Shown here: in pieces, positions 49,765 to 58,764 of the stretch
Numbering within the stretch: the first letter of the stretch is position 1
How the letters are laid out: every line of letters starts with the position of its first letter
Source: Chitinophagales bacterium
GTDB taxonomy: Bacteria > Bacteroidota > Bacteroidia > Chitinophagales > Chitinophagaceae
Length of the DNA: 64,000 nt
Assembly: GCA_017303335.1 (NCBI GenBank)
Contig: JAFLBK010000003.1
Span: forward strand, 124,001-188,000
Direction: 5' to 3'
The notes under the pieces: generated by a model
The model's database searches: none
The model's input: the letters and a program-made list of their open reading frames with translations, nothing else
What the model was told of the DNA's origin: nothing
Position numbers and translations under genes: made by a program

Positions 49765-51798
49765 ATGAAAAGAATACTCATCGCTGTTTCGGTGCTTGCC
49801 GGAATAGCGGCCTGCAACAACCAGGATAAAGCGGCCGAAACCAAACCCGATGTACTCGCCGGTAATATCGACAGCACCGTAAGACCCCAGGACGATTTCT
49901 TTGATTACGCCAACGGCGGATGGATCAAACGAAACCCCATCCCGGGCGATCTCAGCAGCTGGGGCATCGGGCAGGTGGTAAATGAAGAGAACCTGAAACG
50001 CCTGCGTGAGTTGAGTGAAAAGGCTGCCGCTGCCAATGCCAGGGAAGGAACGCCGGATCAAAAGATCGGTGATTTCTGGACAACAGGCATGGACAGCGCG
50101 AAGATCGAAGCGGATGGATTGAAACCGATACAGCCACAACTCGATAAGATCAACGCCATCACCGACGTGAACAGCCTCGTACGCACAGTGGCCGAACTGA
50201 AGATACTGGGCTCGGGAACCCTCTTTGCCGACTTCCCGACGCAGGACGATAAGAACAGCGACGTAATGACCTTCAAACTCTGGCAAGGCGGCATCGGCTT
50301 ACCGGAACGTGAATACTATTTCAAGAGCGATTCGGCAACGGTGAATATCCGCAATCAATATGTAGCCTACATCGCAAAAGTGCTTACCATGTCGGGCGAG
50401 GATGCCAATGCGGCCACAACCGCCGCGAAGAATATCCTGGCGCTGGAAACCAAACTTGCCCAGGCATCCCGGAAGATCGAAGACCTGCGGGACCCGGAAA
50501 AGAACTACAATAAAATGGCCATTGCTGATCTTCCCAAAATGGGCGCGGGCATCAACTGGACGGAATATTTCCAGGTACTGGGTGTAAAAGGCATTGATTC
50601 CGTTGTGGTCGGACAGCCCGAATTTTTCAATGCCCTGGGTACTGTGTTGAAAGCGACACCGATCGCCGACTGGAAAAGCTATGTGAAATTCAATTTCATC
50701 AATGACCTGGCGGGCGCCCTGCCCGACCAATACGGTATCGAAGCCTTCAATTTTGGTAAATTATTCAGCGGCGCCAAGGAACGCAGGCCCCGGTGGAAGC
50801 GGGTGATCCAGGCCGAGAACAACCTGCTGGGCGAATTGCTCGGGCAATTATACGTAAAGGAATTCTTCAGCGAAAAAGCCAAACAGCGCTACTCCGACCA
50901 GGTGGAAGCGATCCGGGAAGCCCTGCGTGAACACATCACCAAACTGACCTGGATGAGCGACAGCACCAAGCAGAAAGCCTTCGCCAAACTGGCTGCCATG
51001 AAAAAGAAAGTGGGCTACCCGGATAAATGGAAGGATTTCTCCGCCATGAAGATCGGCAAGCAAAGCTATGTACAGAATATGATGAACGCCAACCAATGGT
51101 GGTTCAACTACAACATGAACAAACTGGGTAAACCTGTCGACCGGGATGAATGGGATATGACGCCGCAAACCTACAATGCCTATTACAATCCTTCCAACAA
51201 CGAGATCGTATTGCCCGCCGCACAGTTCGTGGTGCCGGGTTACAAAGACGAAGAACTGGATGATGCGCTGGTATATGGCTATGCAGCCGCCTCCACGATC
51301 GGTCACGAGATCACGCATGGCTTTGATGACGAAGGAAGGCAGTACGATGCAAAAGGAAATTTATCAGGCTGGTGGTCGAAGAAAGACGAAGAAGAATTCA
51401 ACAAGCGGGCGGAGGTCATGGTAAAGCAGTTCAACGAATACGAGCCGCTGCCGGGTTACCATATCAACGGCAAGGCCTCATTGGGAGAGAATATCGCCGA
51501 CCTTGGCGGTATCGTGCTGGGTATCGACGCATTCAAGAAAACCGAACAATACAAGAAGGGCGAAAAGATCGCCGGCCTCACGCCCATGCAGCGTTTCTTC
51601 CTTGGTTATTCCCTGGGCTGGCTGAGTCACCAGAAAGAAGAACAACTGCGCAGCCGGTTGCTTACCGATGTGCATTCGCCCGCCAAGTACCGGGTGAACG
51701 GGCCTTTTGTGGATGTGGATGAGTTCTATACCACCTTCGGCATCAAACCGGGCGATAAGATGTACCGGGCAGACAGTTTGCGGGTACGTATCTGGTAA
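49765..51798 (+). CDS. M13 family metallopeptidase (neprilysin/PepO-like), lipoprotein
   Basis: A 677-residue zinc endopeptidase. Lipoprotein signal (LIAVSVLAGIAAC, Cys near 17), then the N-terminal M13 domain starting RPQDDFFDYANGGWIKRNPI. The catalytic domain has NAYYNPSNNEIVLPA near 471-485, the zinc motif ASTIGHEITHGFDDEG near 509-524 and the third ligand in GENIADLGG near 573. The C-terminus is the short aromatic RVRIW, close to the usual 'xxRxW' end of M13 proteins. It cleaves oligopeptides in the periplasm. Complete. Confidence 0.95.
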   Translation: MKRILIAVSVLAGIAACNNQDKAAETKPDVLAGNIDSTVRPQDDFFDYANGGWIKRNPIPGDLSSWGIGQVVNEENLKRLRELSEKAAAANAREGTPDQKIGDFWTTGMDSAKIEADGLKPIQPQLDKINAITDVNSLVRTVAELKILGSGTLFADFPTQDDKNSDVMTFKLWQGGIGLPEREYYFKSDSATVNIRNQYVAYIAKVLTMSGEDANAATTAAKNILALETKLAQASRKIEDLRDPEKNYNKMAIADLPKMGAGINWTEYFQVLGVKGIDSVVVGQPEFFNALGTVLKATPIADWKSYVKFNFINDLAGALPDQYGIEAFNFGKLFSGAKERRPRWKRVIQAENNLLGELLGQLYVKEFFSEKAKQRYSDQVEAIREALREHITKLTWMSDSTKQKAFAKLAAMKKKVGYPDKWKDFSAMKIGKQSYVQNMMNANQWWFNYNMNKLGKPVDRDEWDMTPQTYNAYYNPSNNEIVLPAAQFVVPGYKDEELDDALVYGYAAASTIGHEITHGFDDEGRQYDAKGNLSGWWSKKDEEEFNKRAEVMVKQFNEYEPLPGYHINGKASLGENIADLGGIVLGIDAFKKTEQYKKGEKIAGLTPMQRFFLGYSLGWLSHQKEEQLRSRLLTDVHSPAKYRVNGPFVDVDEFYTTFGIKPGDKMYRADSLRVRIW

Positions 51799-51914
51799 AG
51801 TGGACAAAGGTTTCAGTCGCTGAATCGTTTAAGACGTTTGAAAGGTTACCTAAGTTTTTCCTACCTTACACAACAACTTTAACGCGTTAAACCTTTTAAA
51901 CGACTTAAACGTGT

Positions 51915-52547
51915 ATGAGAACTGTCCTGAAAAAAGATGAGAAGATACTATTGATAACAAGGCAGCACTGGATAAAACTGGCGCTGCCTTTTTTTGCCTG
52001 GATCCTCTTATCGGCGATCCTGATCTGGTGGCTGGCGAACGGTACTGCCTTCGTACTGGTATTGCTCACCGCTCTTTATCCCCTTTTCGAATACATCAAC
52101 TGGAAATACAACCTCTGGTGCGTGACCAACCTTCGGGTGGTTGATGAAACGGGCTTCTTCACCCGGTATTCCAAGGAAAGTCCGCTCGACAAGATCAATA
52201 ACGTGGAATACGACCAGTCGCTCTGGGGTCGTATATTCGGCTACGGCAATGTAGATATACAAACGGCCGCCGAACTGGGTGAAACCAGCTATCAGCTGAT
52301 CCATCATCCCAAATTACTGAAAGACACCATCACCCATGCCCAGGAAGAATACAAACGGATGCAGATCAGTAACCAGGCCACGCAACTGGCAGAGGCGATC
52401 GCCAAAACAAACGCCGCACAACCCTCGCAGCAGATGATCGCTGATGAACTGAGTAAACTGTTCGACCTGCTGCAGAAAGGCGCCATCACACAGGATGAAT
52501 ACCTGGCCCAAAAAAACAAACTGATGGGCAGCAGGCCAAACGCCTGA
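51915..52547 (+). CDS. bPH2 (YdbS-like) membrane protein with SHOCT tail
   Basis: A 210-residue protein: two membrane helices (about 20-37, 45-60) near the N-terminus, then a bacterial PH domain of the YdbS type (NLWCVTNLRVVDETGFF, SPLDKINNVEYDQSLWGRIF, YGNVDIQTAAE). A SHOCT helix pair closes it (DELSKLFDLLQKGAITQDEY). YdbS-type PH domains are membrane-associated with poorly known roles. 16 bases before the RDD gene, so the two are co-expressed. Its SHOCT helix resembles the tails of the 16-17 kb paralogues. Confidence 0.87.
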   Translation: MRTVLKKDEKILLITRQHWIKLALPFFAWILLSAILIWWLANGTAFVLVLLTALYPLFEYINWKYNLWCVTNLRVVDETGFFTRYSKESPLDKINNVEYDQSLWGRIFGYGNVDIQTAAELGETSYQLIHHPKLLKDTITHAQEEYKRMQISNQATQLAEAIAKTNAAQPSQQMIADELSKLFDLLQKGAITQDEYLAQKNKLMGSRPNA

Positions 52548-52562
52548 TCCCGCACAACAACA

Positions 52563-53456
52563 ATGAAACTTCCCCATACCGACAACCCGATCAACGCCGG
52601 CCTCCGGCTGGCCACCATGCTGCTGGATCATTTTTGCATGACCATGATCGGGATACTGTTTTTTATACCAGGCATCATCGCCGACATCACCAAAATGCTC
52701 ACCCCCTCCCATTCGCAGGTAACACCCGGTTTGCTTGGCGGACAATGGGTTTACCTCGGCGTGGTTGGCCTTGCCCTGTATTTCTGCAAAGACAGTTTCC
52801 ATGGCCGCAGCCCGGCCAAACGCATCCTGAAATTGCAGGTGGTTGACGAAGTCACCGGGGAAGCCGCCAGCCCCATGAAGTGTTTTGTGCGCAATATCCT
52901 CTGCCTGCTGTGGCCTGTTGAGGTTATCGTGGCGCTTCGCAATCCTGCCCGGCGGCTGGGCGACCGGTTGGCCGGTACACGACTGGTTAAATTCGATCCG
53001 GCACGTGAACAACCACCCATAAAGCCCGGAGCCCTGCTGCTACCGCCGGCGATCGCCTATGCTTCGATCCTGCTCTTTGTAAAAGCCTTGCCGGACGTAA
53101 CGACCACCCGCGTCGATTTCAGCGAATCATCCTATAATCAGAAGGCGAGCAACGAACTGCAAACCGTTCTGACCGACAGCCTGGGTACATATTTCAGTCC
53201 GGATGTGCGGATCTACGATACCATCCGGAACGAGTCGCTCAAATACGTATCGGTGATTCTCCGGTTGCATAAAAATTATATTGAACAAGACAACAGCTAC
53301 CGGCAACTGAACAAGCTTACTACAGAACTCATCTATTCTAAACTGCCGAAAGAAAGTTTCAGGGGGCAGTTACAATATTTTTACAAGGCGTCGGGCCAGG
53401 TACAGGGAAGAACCTCGCAGATAGGAACAAGTCTCTGGTCGGCGAAAGAACGATGA
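52563..53456 (+). CDS. RDD family membrane protein
   Basis: A 297-residue protein with an RDD domain in the first 140 residues: LRLATMLLDHFCMTMIGILF, SPAKRILKLQVVDEVTG and RRLGDRLAGTRLV, the Arg-Asp-Asp-type helix motif family. A further helix near 160-175 is followed by a 115-residue soluble C-terminal domain (RVDFSESSYNQKASNELQTV ...) probably in the periplasm. RDD proteins are putative transporters of unclear substrate. The C-terminal domain is not one I recognise. Co-transcribed with the bPH2 gene. Confidence 0.85.
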   Translation: MKLPHTDNPINAGLRLATMLLDHFCMTMIGILFFIPGIIADITKMLTPSHSQVTPGLLGGQWVYLGVVGLALYFCKDSFHGRSPAKRILKLQVVDEVTGEAASPMKCFVRNILCLLWPVEVIVALRNPARRLGDRLAGTRLVKFDPAREQPPIKPGALLLPPAIAYASILLFVKALPDVTTTRVDFSESSYNQKASNELQTVLTDSLGTYFSPDVRIYDTIRNESLKYVSVILRLHKNYIEQDNSYRQLNKLTTELIYSKLPKESFRGQLQYFYKASGQVQGRTSQIGTSLWSAKER

Positions 53457-53562
53457 AACCTAAACAGGACCGGCCCGGGCGCTTCACGTAATTTTAACAG
53501 GCCAGCCAGGTGCTTACGGGAGTTGATGGCATAATTTTTTACAACTTTGCCCAAACTTTTTC

Positions 53563-53958
53563 ATGACACGTTTTTTACTCATTTTTCTCCTGCTCAGTAC
53601 CGGTTCCGTCTACGCACAAAAGATCGAAAGCCTGCACGTAAACCTCTATACCGACAGCCTGAAAAAAGGAACCTACAATTACATTAATATCGATGGCAGG
53701 ATACCGGGTGGAAGATATATCCCGCTCGACAGCACGCATCTTCTTTTTTGGGCTTCCGCCGGCACATTCAAAGGAAACAGCTTATGGATCGACCGGAACT
53801 TCAACGGCGAAAAAATAGATTTCAAAGTAACCCTGCGCAGCAACCCGGCCCTGTTCAAAGAGTTTTCCATCTACATCAAGAAACTTCCCGACCCGGAATT
53901 GAAAAGCATGGACGAGATCATGAAAAGTCCGAAAGACCGGTCAAAACGATCAAAATAA
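53563..53958 (+). CDS. Small secreted protein, unknown function
   Basis: A 131-residue protein. Signal peptide 1-18 (FLLIFLLLSTGSVYAQ). The mature domain has alternating strands: SLHVNLYTDSLKKGTYNYIN, LDSTHLLFWASAGTFKGN, KIDFKVTLRSNP, and a Lys-rich end (KSPKDRSKRSK). It resembles short hypothetical periplasmic proteins of Chitinophagaceae; I do not recognise a domain. A terminator follows directly. Confidence 0.65.
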   Translation: MTRFLLIFLLLSTGSVYAQKIESLHVNLYTDSLKKGTYNYINIDGRIPGGRYIPLDSTHLLFWASAGTFKGNSLWIDRNFNGEKIDFKVTLRSNPALFKEFSIYIKKLPDPELKSMDEIMKSPKDRSKRSK

Positions 53959-53960
53959 GC

Positions 53961-53992
53961 GAAGCCCGACCAATTGGCCGGGCTTCTTCGTT
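53961..53992 (+). terminator. Terminator after the small secreted protein gene
   Basis: GAAGCCCG and CGGGCTTC (8 bp) around an inner loop, followed by TTCGTTT; the U tract is weak. It starts 2 bases after the stop at 53958. Confidence 0.65.
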
Positions 53993-54036
53993 TAAGTTAT
54001 ATTCACCATGGTCTGACGTCCGCGTCTGACCATGCA

Positions 54037-54690
54037 TTATGCAAATTTCTTAGCGTCTTCCAAAAATTTGGCGAGGCCGATATCGGTCAGCGGGTGTTTG
54101 AGCAGACCCAGGATCGAATCGAGCGGGCAGGTGCATACATCGGCGCCGGCTTCCGCACAACTGATGATGTGGTTGGCATTGCGGATGCTGGCAGCGAGGA
54201 TCTCTGTTTTAAAACCCTGCACATTATAGATCTGGCGGATCTGGTGAATCAGCAGCATACCATCCCAGCCACTGTCGTCGATACGGCCGATGAAGGGAGA
54301 AACATAGGTTGCCCCGGCCTTAGCGGCCAGGATCGCCTGCCCGGCGCTGAACACCAGGGTGCAGTTGGTTTTGATGCCGTTCTGTGAAAACCACTTCAGG
54401 GCTTTGATGCCGTCTTTGATCATCGGCACTTTCACGACGATGTTCGGGTGAATGGCCGCCAGTTTCTTACCCTCCTCAATGATCCCGTCGAAATCCGTGG
54501 AAACCACTTCGGCGCTGATATCGCCCTTTACCATTTCGCAGATCGTTTTGTAATGCTGCATCACGGCATCCGTACCTTTCACGCCTTCTTTGGCCATCAG
54601 GGATGGGTTGGTGGTAACACCATCGAGAATTCCAAGATCATTCGCTTCTTTGATCTGGGCCAGGTTGGCGGTGTCGATAAAAAACTTCAT
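54037..54690 (-). CDS. fsa: Transaldolase / fructose-6-phosphate aldolase (short TalC type)
   Basis: A 217-residue class I aldolase. Motifs: MKFFIDTANLAQIKEANDLG at the N-terminus, GVTTNPSLMAKEG, the Schiff-base Lys in HPNIVVKVPMIKDG near residue 85, TNCTLVFSAGQAILAAKAGA and VSPFIGRIDDSGWDG. This matches the short transaldolase subfamily (FSA/TalC), which interconverts pentose phosphate sugars or cleaves fructose-6-phosphate in the cytoplasm. Complete. Confidence 0.93.
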   Translation of the reverse strand: MKFFIDTANLAQIKEANDLGILDGVTTNPSLMAKEGVKGTDAVMQHYKTICEMVKGDISAEVVSTDFDGIIEEGKKLAAIHPNIVVKVPMIKDGIKALKWFSQNGIKTNCTLVFSAGQAILAAKAGATYVSPFIGRIDDSGWDGMLLIHQIRQIYNVQGFKTEILAASIRNANHIISCAEAGADVCTCPLDSILGLLKHPLTDIGLAKFLEDAKKFA

Positions 54691-54717
54691 TGGTATGTAA
54701 TATTTAAGATTGAATAA

Positions 54718-55079
54718 TTACGATTTACGCAGGCTTGCCTGGGTGGTTTTCCTTGCGGCAGCTAAGATACTTGCCAATTCCGTTGCTTCTTTAATAATTG
54801 CTGACAACTTCTCTAAAGGTAACAGTTCCAACTCTATTATTGTTTCTAACCAAAATAATGTTTCATCCGCTTCTTCAAAAGCTATACTTAGTTTGGATGC
54901 GAATGATTTCTTACTGATTCCTTTGCATGCTGCACGGTAATTGGCAGCAGCTGAGAAGGAAGAACGGAGCAATTGGTCTTCTATAACTTTCGATATCTTT
55001 TTTGGGGTAGTGCATCACAAAGATTCACTACCCTGATTGCCAAAGATCGCAGACGGCCCTCGAGCTCCTTCGAGTTCAT
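54718..55079 (-). pseudogene. Four-helix-bundle protein (IVP/TIGR02436 type), frameshifted
   Basis: An ATG at 55079 starts MNSKELEGRLRSLAIRVVNL and reads to QKRYRKL before a stop. The continuation VIEDQLLRSSFSAAANYRA lies in a frame offset by one base and runs to 54718. Together they give about 120 residues with LRSSFSAAANYRAACKGISK, EEADETLFWLETIIE and a terminal ASLRKS, which is the full length of this small family. The shift falls at the TTT run at 54988-54990 on the plus strand; one extra base there would restore a single frame. Either the gene is broken or an assembly indel occurred. The family's function is unknown. Confidence 0.7.
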
Positions 55080-55118
55080 ATAATATTCGATATTAAATCG
55101 TCAATATTAAATAAAAAT

Positions 55119-55212
55119 GGCAAGTTACTTACATCGCACCGCTCAACCACCTACCCTTGCTACCTTCCGGTCCTGGGGGAGTTCAGCAGGAGCTGGTCGT
55201 ATAAGACTTGCC
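55119..55212 (-). ncRNA. ffs: Signal recognition particle RNA (small bacterial type)
   Basis: On the minus strand the 94-base RNA has the SRP domain IV core AGGACCGGAAGGTAGCAAGG, preceded by CTGAACTCCCCC and followed by GTAGGTGGTTGAG. GGCAAGT at the 5' end pairs with ACTTGCC at the 3' end, closing the hairpin. It forms, with Ffh, the complex that delivers membrane proteins. A -7 box (TATCTTTG) lies just 5 bases upstream, and AT-rich sequence follows the 3' end. Confidence 0.92.
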
Positions 55213-55216
55213 GCCG

Positions 55217-55224
55217 CAAAGATA
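55217..55224 (-). promoter_or_regulatory. -7 promoter box of the SRP RNA gene
   Basis: TATCTTTG on the minus strand matches TAnnTTTG and places the transcription start at about 55211, at the predicted RNA 5' end. The -33 element is weak. Confidence 0.6.
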
Positions 55225-55310
55225 AGGAATGAAGAGGAAAAAGAATGAATAATTAAGTAGGAAGAATTCAATTGTACGCAATCCTGGGTCATGTATCCCG
55301 CATCCTGTAT

Positions 55311-56618
55311 CTAAAAACTGATTCCCGGCTGGTCTGTACGGGAATTGATCTTAGATACCCCGATCAGTTGGTCGGCCCGGTCGGTAAAAGAACGATAGTA
55401 CATCAGGATGGTATAACTATTCTCTGTTTCCCAATAGTCGCCTTCCAGGTCGCGTCGCTGGCCAGGATTGTTCTTATCCACTGCTATGTAGGTATAATTG
55501 TAGTACCCCTGCTTGAGGAACAGGTTGCATTCGTACATACCCCTGGCTTCGTTGAATACCATTTTGGTCTTGTCGTTCATTTCATAGTTGGTCAGCTGAC
55601 CGGCCAGGTAGATGTCTTTATCGGTATAGGCTGAGCCGCTGGGTGATTTGAGGTTGAACTGCACCCTGGCAAAATCGCCCTGCCAGTAAGGATTGATCGT
55701 TTCGTAAGTTTCGATGAGGTACATACCGTTCAGGTCGCGGAAGTATACATAACGCTGGCCGCTTCGGTCGATATCGGGAAAAAGGAAGATATCGGTGGAT
55801 GTTTTGTTGTAGTTGGCCCGCTCTACCCGGTCGCTCTGCAGGCGGAAACTCCGCAGGTCGAGCCAACGCCATTCTTTACCACCCGGGAAGAGACCGATAT
55901 TCTCGGCGCTGTAATCAAGCTGGTTGGTCCGAACAAAGGTGGGCTGTATATCCTTCAGACAGTTATCCCAGCGGTTATTCTGCAGGATCACCACCTTGAT
56001 CTGTTGCGCAGCGCTGAACGTGTTGAGCCCCGTTATGTTCGCGGTGAACTGTACTTTCTGGTGCGTACGGAACAGCTGGGGGGTAAGCGGCTGGATGATG
56101 CGGGCGTTGATAGCCGCTTTTTGTTCCAGCACCAGCATGCGACGGGTAAAGGCCAGCTTGGTTGTGTCGCCGTCGAGAAACACTTTCAGGATATAATTAC
56201 CCGACATGGTGAGGGTGGTTCCCCGGTCGGGCAGCGTTGCCTGGTAATGCGTATACCGGGTAAGAGCGATGGACGAGTACCGGTAGGTGGCGATGCGCTG
56301 CTGGGTAAACCCCTTTATGTACATGAATGGGTTGATATCAACGGGATTCCAGTTGTAATCGCAAAGCTGGAAGGTATAATAGTAGCTTTTGACGTTGCCA
56401 TCGAGGTCATCGAAATTAAGTTCGAGCTGATCGGCGCTGTTCAGCCTGTATACCGGGAGCGATAACTGATCGCCGTACATGTGAAACCGCACCGCCTTGA
56501 TATGATCCCGGAAGATCGCTTCCTGCGCCAGCGAGTGGTTGTACAGGCATGCCAGCATTACCAGCAGGATTATCCGTTTCACCAGGGTATATCTCTTTTT
56601 TACAGCGGGCTTCTTCAT
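55311..56618 (-). CDS. T9SS plug protein (DUF5103)
   Basis: A 435-residue secreted protein. Signal peptide: [19 protein letters not shown], cut near residue 32. The rest matches DUF5103: [60 protein letters not shown] and the carbohydrate-binding-module-like end ([35 protein letters not shown]). DUF5103 has been linked to the plug of the SprA translocon in the type IX secretion system. The start 56618 is preferred to an earlier in-frame codon at 56657. It diverges from the permease gene. Confidence 0.88.
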   Translation of the reverse strand: MKKPAVKKRYTLVKRIILLVMLACLYNHSLAQEAIFRDHIKAVRFHMYGDQLSLPVYRLNSADQLELNFDDLDGNVKSYYYTFQLCDYNWNPVDINPFMYIKGFTQQRIATYRYSSIALTRYTHYQATLPDRGTTLTMSGNYILKVFLDGDTTKLAFTRRMLVLEQKAAINARIIQPLTPQLFRTHQKVQFTANITGLNTFSAAQQIKVVILQNNRWDNCLKDIQPTFVRTNQLDYSAENIGLFPGGKEWRWLDLRSFRLQSDRVERANYNKTSTDIFLFPDIDRSGQRYVYFRDLNGMYLIETYETINPYWQGDFARVQFNLKSPSGSAYTDKDIYLAGQLTNYEMNDKTKMVFNEARGMYECNLFLKQGYYNYTYIAVDKNNPGQRRDLEGDYWETENSYTILMYYRSFTDRADQLIGVSKINSRTDQPGISF

Positions 56619-56635
56619 CGTTGCGTTTAAATAAA

Positions 56636-56643
56636 TACATTTG
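56636..56643 (+). promoter_or_regulatory. -7 promoter box of the LolCE-type permease gene
   Basis: TACATTTG matches TAnnTTTG and places the transcription start near 56650, about 16 bases before the TTG start at 56666. The transcript cannot include the ATG at 56549, which is in frame upstream. Confidence 0.5.
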
Positions 56644-56665
56644 TAAGATACCAACAATTTGCGGA

Positions 56666-57895
56666 TTGAATGTATCTGTATTCATAGCAAGGCGGATCGC
56701 TTTTAACCGGCAAAAGACATTCTCCCGATTCATCATCCGGCTTGCCATTGCGGCCACCGCCATCAGCGTTGCCATCATGATCGTGGCGATGAGTTTCGTG
56801 AACGGCTTCCAGGGCGTGATCAGCAACAAGGTTTTCAGTTTCTGGGGTCATATCCGCGTACTGCAGGAAGTGGAAAACAGGGCGAGCCTTTCGGAAGACC
56901 TGCCCATTACGCAGAACGATTCGATCGAACGATACCTCCGTTCCCTGCCCGAGGTACGGTCTGTTGAACGTTATGCCCTGAAAGCGATGATGATCAAATC
57001 CGACAAAGAGATCACGAATGTTTTTCTGAAAGGCATCGATTCCTCGTTCGACTTCTCCCGTTTTCAACCTTTTTTACAGCGTGGTAACTGGCCCGCGTTC
57101 AAAGACAGCGGGTATAGTTTCGATATCAACATCTCGGCGTACACGGCAGCAGAACTGAATGTAAAGCAAAACGACAGTGTGCGGATCTTCTTCTTCCAGG
57201 AAGGCGAGACGCCCCGGCAGCGCAAGGTGCGTGTAGCCGGGATCTTTAAAACGGCCATCGACGAATACGACAGGAATTTCGCCCTCGGCGATATCAACCT
57301 CATCCGCCGGCTCAACGACTGGAATACCGACCAGATCGGTGGCTACGAGATCTTCCTGAATGATTACCGGCAGACAGATAAGGTGAATGAGCATGTGTAT
57401 GCGCAACTTCCGCAAAGCTGGTACAGCAGAACGATCAAGGAAATCTATCCCAACATCTTCGATTGGCTCAACCTGCAGGGGCAGATCAAAACGATCCTGC
57501 TTGTTATCATGATGGTGGTGGCCGTTGTTAATCTCATCACCTGCCTCATCATCCTCGTACTCGAACGCACCCGCATGACCGGGGTATTGAAAGCCCTGGG
57601 GGCCAACGACTGGCAGGTACAGCAGGTTTTCCTGTACAACACCACCGTGATCGCCATCACGGGAATCGTTGCCGGCGCTTTACTCGGACTCGGCATCTGC
57701 TGGCTCCAGGAAACCACCGGTTTCATTACCCTCAATGAAGAAGCCTATTTCATGGCACGTGCCCATGCCGATGTGGTATGGTGGCAGGTATTACTCATCT
57801 GCATAGCAACGCTTGGGGTAGCGCTGGCCACACTCATCATCCCTACTTTACTCGTGAAGAAAGTTAAACCGGTAAAAGCGATACAGTTCAGGTGA
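56666..57895 (+). CDS. LolC/E-type ABC transporter permease
   Basis: A 409-residue permease of the MacB/FtsX superfamily. One helix near residues 20-42 ([20 protein letters not shown]), a periplasmic domain of about 210 residues (VEVR-type strands; [20 protein letters not shown]), and three C-terminal helices with [20 protein letters not shown] near 294-313. LolCDE-type transporters release lipoproteins from the inner membrane to LolA; such single permeases are the usual Bacteroidota form. I place the start at TTG 56666 because the promoter box at 56636-56643 lies between it and the upstream ATG, and the first residues [11 protein letters not shown] match a usual permease start. Confidence 0.85.
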   Translation: MNVSVFIARRIAFNRQKTFSRFIIRLAIAATAISVAIMIVAMSFVNGFQGVISNKVFSFWGHIRVLQEVENRASLSEDLPITQNDSIERYLRSLPEVRSVERYALKAMMIKSDKEITNVFLKGIDSSFDFSRFQPFLQRGNWPAFKDSGYSFDINISAYTAAELNVKQNDSVRIFFFQEGETPRQRKVRVAGIFKTAIDEYDRNFALGDINLIRRLNDWNTDQIGGYEIFLNDYRQTDKVNEHVYAQLPQSWYSRTIKEIYPNIFDWLNLQGQIKTILLVIMMVVAVVNLITCLIILVLERTRMTGVLKALGANDWQVQQVFLYNTTVIAITGIVAGALLGLGICWLQETTGFITLNEEAYFMARAHADVVWWQVLLICIATLGVALATLIIPTLLVKKVKPVKAIQFR

Positions 57896-58004
57896 GATCG
57901 GATGGATCATAGTGGATGGTTCATGGTTTATGGATAATGCATATTTACCAATTAAACCAATAAACTAATAAACAAGTAAACGAATAACCCAACCAAATAT
58001 CCCT

Positions 58005-58748
58005 CTACACCATATGAGAGAGAATGATCCCCGTTGCCACGGCGGCATTCAGTGATTCCGCTTCGCCGATACGGGGTATGGTGATCCGCTCCCGCGTATG
58101 CGCCAATACCTCATTGCGGATACCATGCGTTTCATTACCGATCACAAGGATGGCTTCCGAAAGTTTCCCGATCGTTCCAACAGGCTTTCCATCCAGCGTT
58201 GCCGCAAAGCTGCGGATATCCGGCTGTTGCCGGAGCCAGGAAACGATATCGGTATAGAGCACCAGCACCCTGCCCAGGCTGCCCATGGTGGCCTGTACCA
58301 CTTTGGGATTATAGATATCGGCGCTGCCGGTGGCACATACGATGTTCGTAACGCCGAACCAATCGGCGATGCGGATGATGGTGCCCATATTGCCGGGGTC
58401 CTGGATGGTATCAAGCACCAGTGTGATCGAATGACGGGGATCGATGGATGCATCCTGTTTTCTTTTTTCAAAAACAGCCAGTACTTCATTGGGTGTGCTG
58501 AGGCCGGATATTTTTTCCAATTCATGTTCCTGCACGTCGGTAACCGTTACAGAACCGGGTAATGCGATAAGCGCCGGGTTTGCTTCGATCCAGCCAGGCA
58601 ACGCGATGATCTCGCGGCAGGTGAAACGGCCGCCTGCCAGCAATTCCGAAACCAGCTTCGGACCTTCGGCCACAAAGCATCCGTATTCGTCCCTGAATTT
58701 TTTCTGCTGTAAACTTTGAATATATTTGGTATGTGGTTTGCTAATCAT
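58005..58748 (-). CDS. TrmH-family RNA 2'-O-methyltransferase (RlmB-like)
   Basis: A 247-residue SPOUT methyltransferase with an N-terminal substrate-binding domain (YIQSLQQKKFRDEYGCFVAEG, residues 9-29) and the catalytic knot: TLVLDTIQDPGNMGTIIRIA near 110-128, AILVIGNETHGIRNEVLAHT near 197-215 and IPRIGEAESLNAAVATGIIL near 222-241. It methylates a ribose 2'-OH in rRNA or tRNA; which base is unclear, though relatives act on 23S rRNA. It diverges from tamL across 16 bases. Confidence 0.9.
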   Translation of the reverse strand: MISKPHTKYIQSLQQKKFRDEYGCFVAEGPKLVSELLAGGRFTCREIIALPGWIEANPALIALPGSVTVTDVQEHELEKISGLSTPNEVLAVFEKRKQDASIDPRHSITLVLDTIQDPGNMGTIIRIADWFGVTNIVCATGSADIYNPKVVQATMGSLGRVLVLYTDIVSWLRQQPDIRSFAATLDGKPVGTIGKLSEAILVIGNETHGIRNEVLAHTRERITIPRIGEAESLNAAVATGIILSHMV

Positions 58749-58764
58749 TGCGACCCTAAAATTT

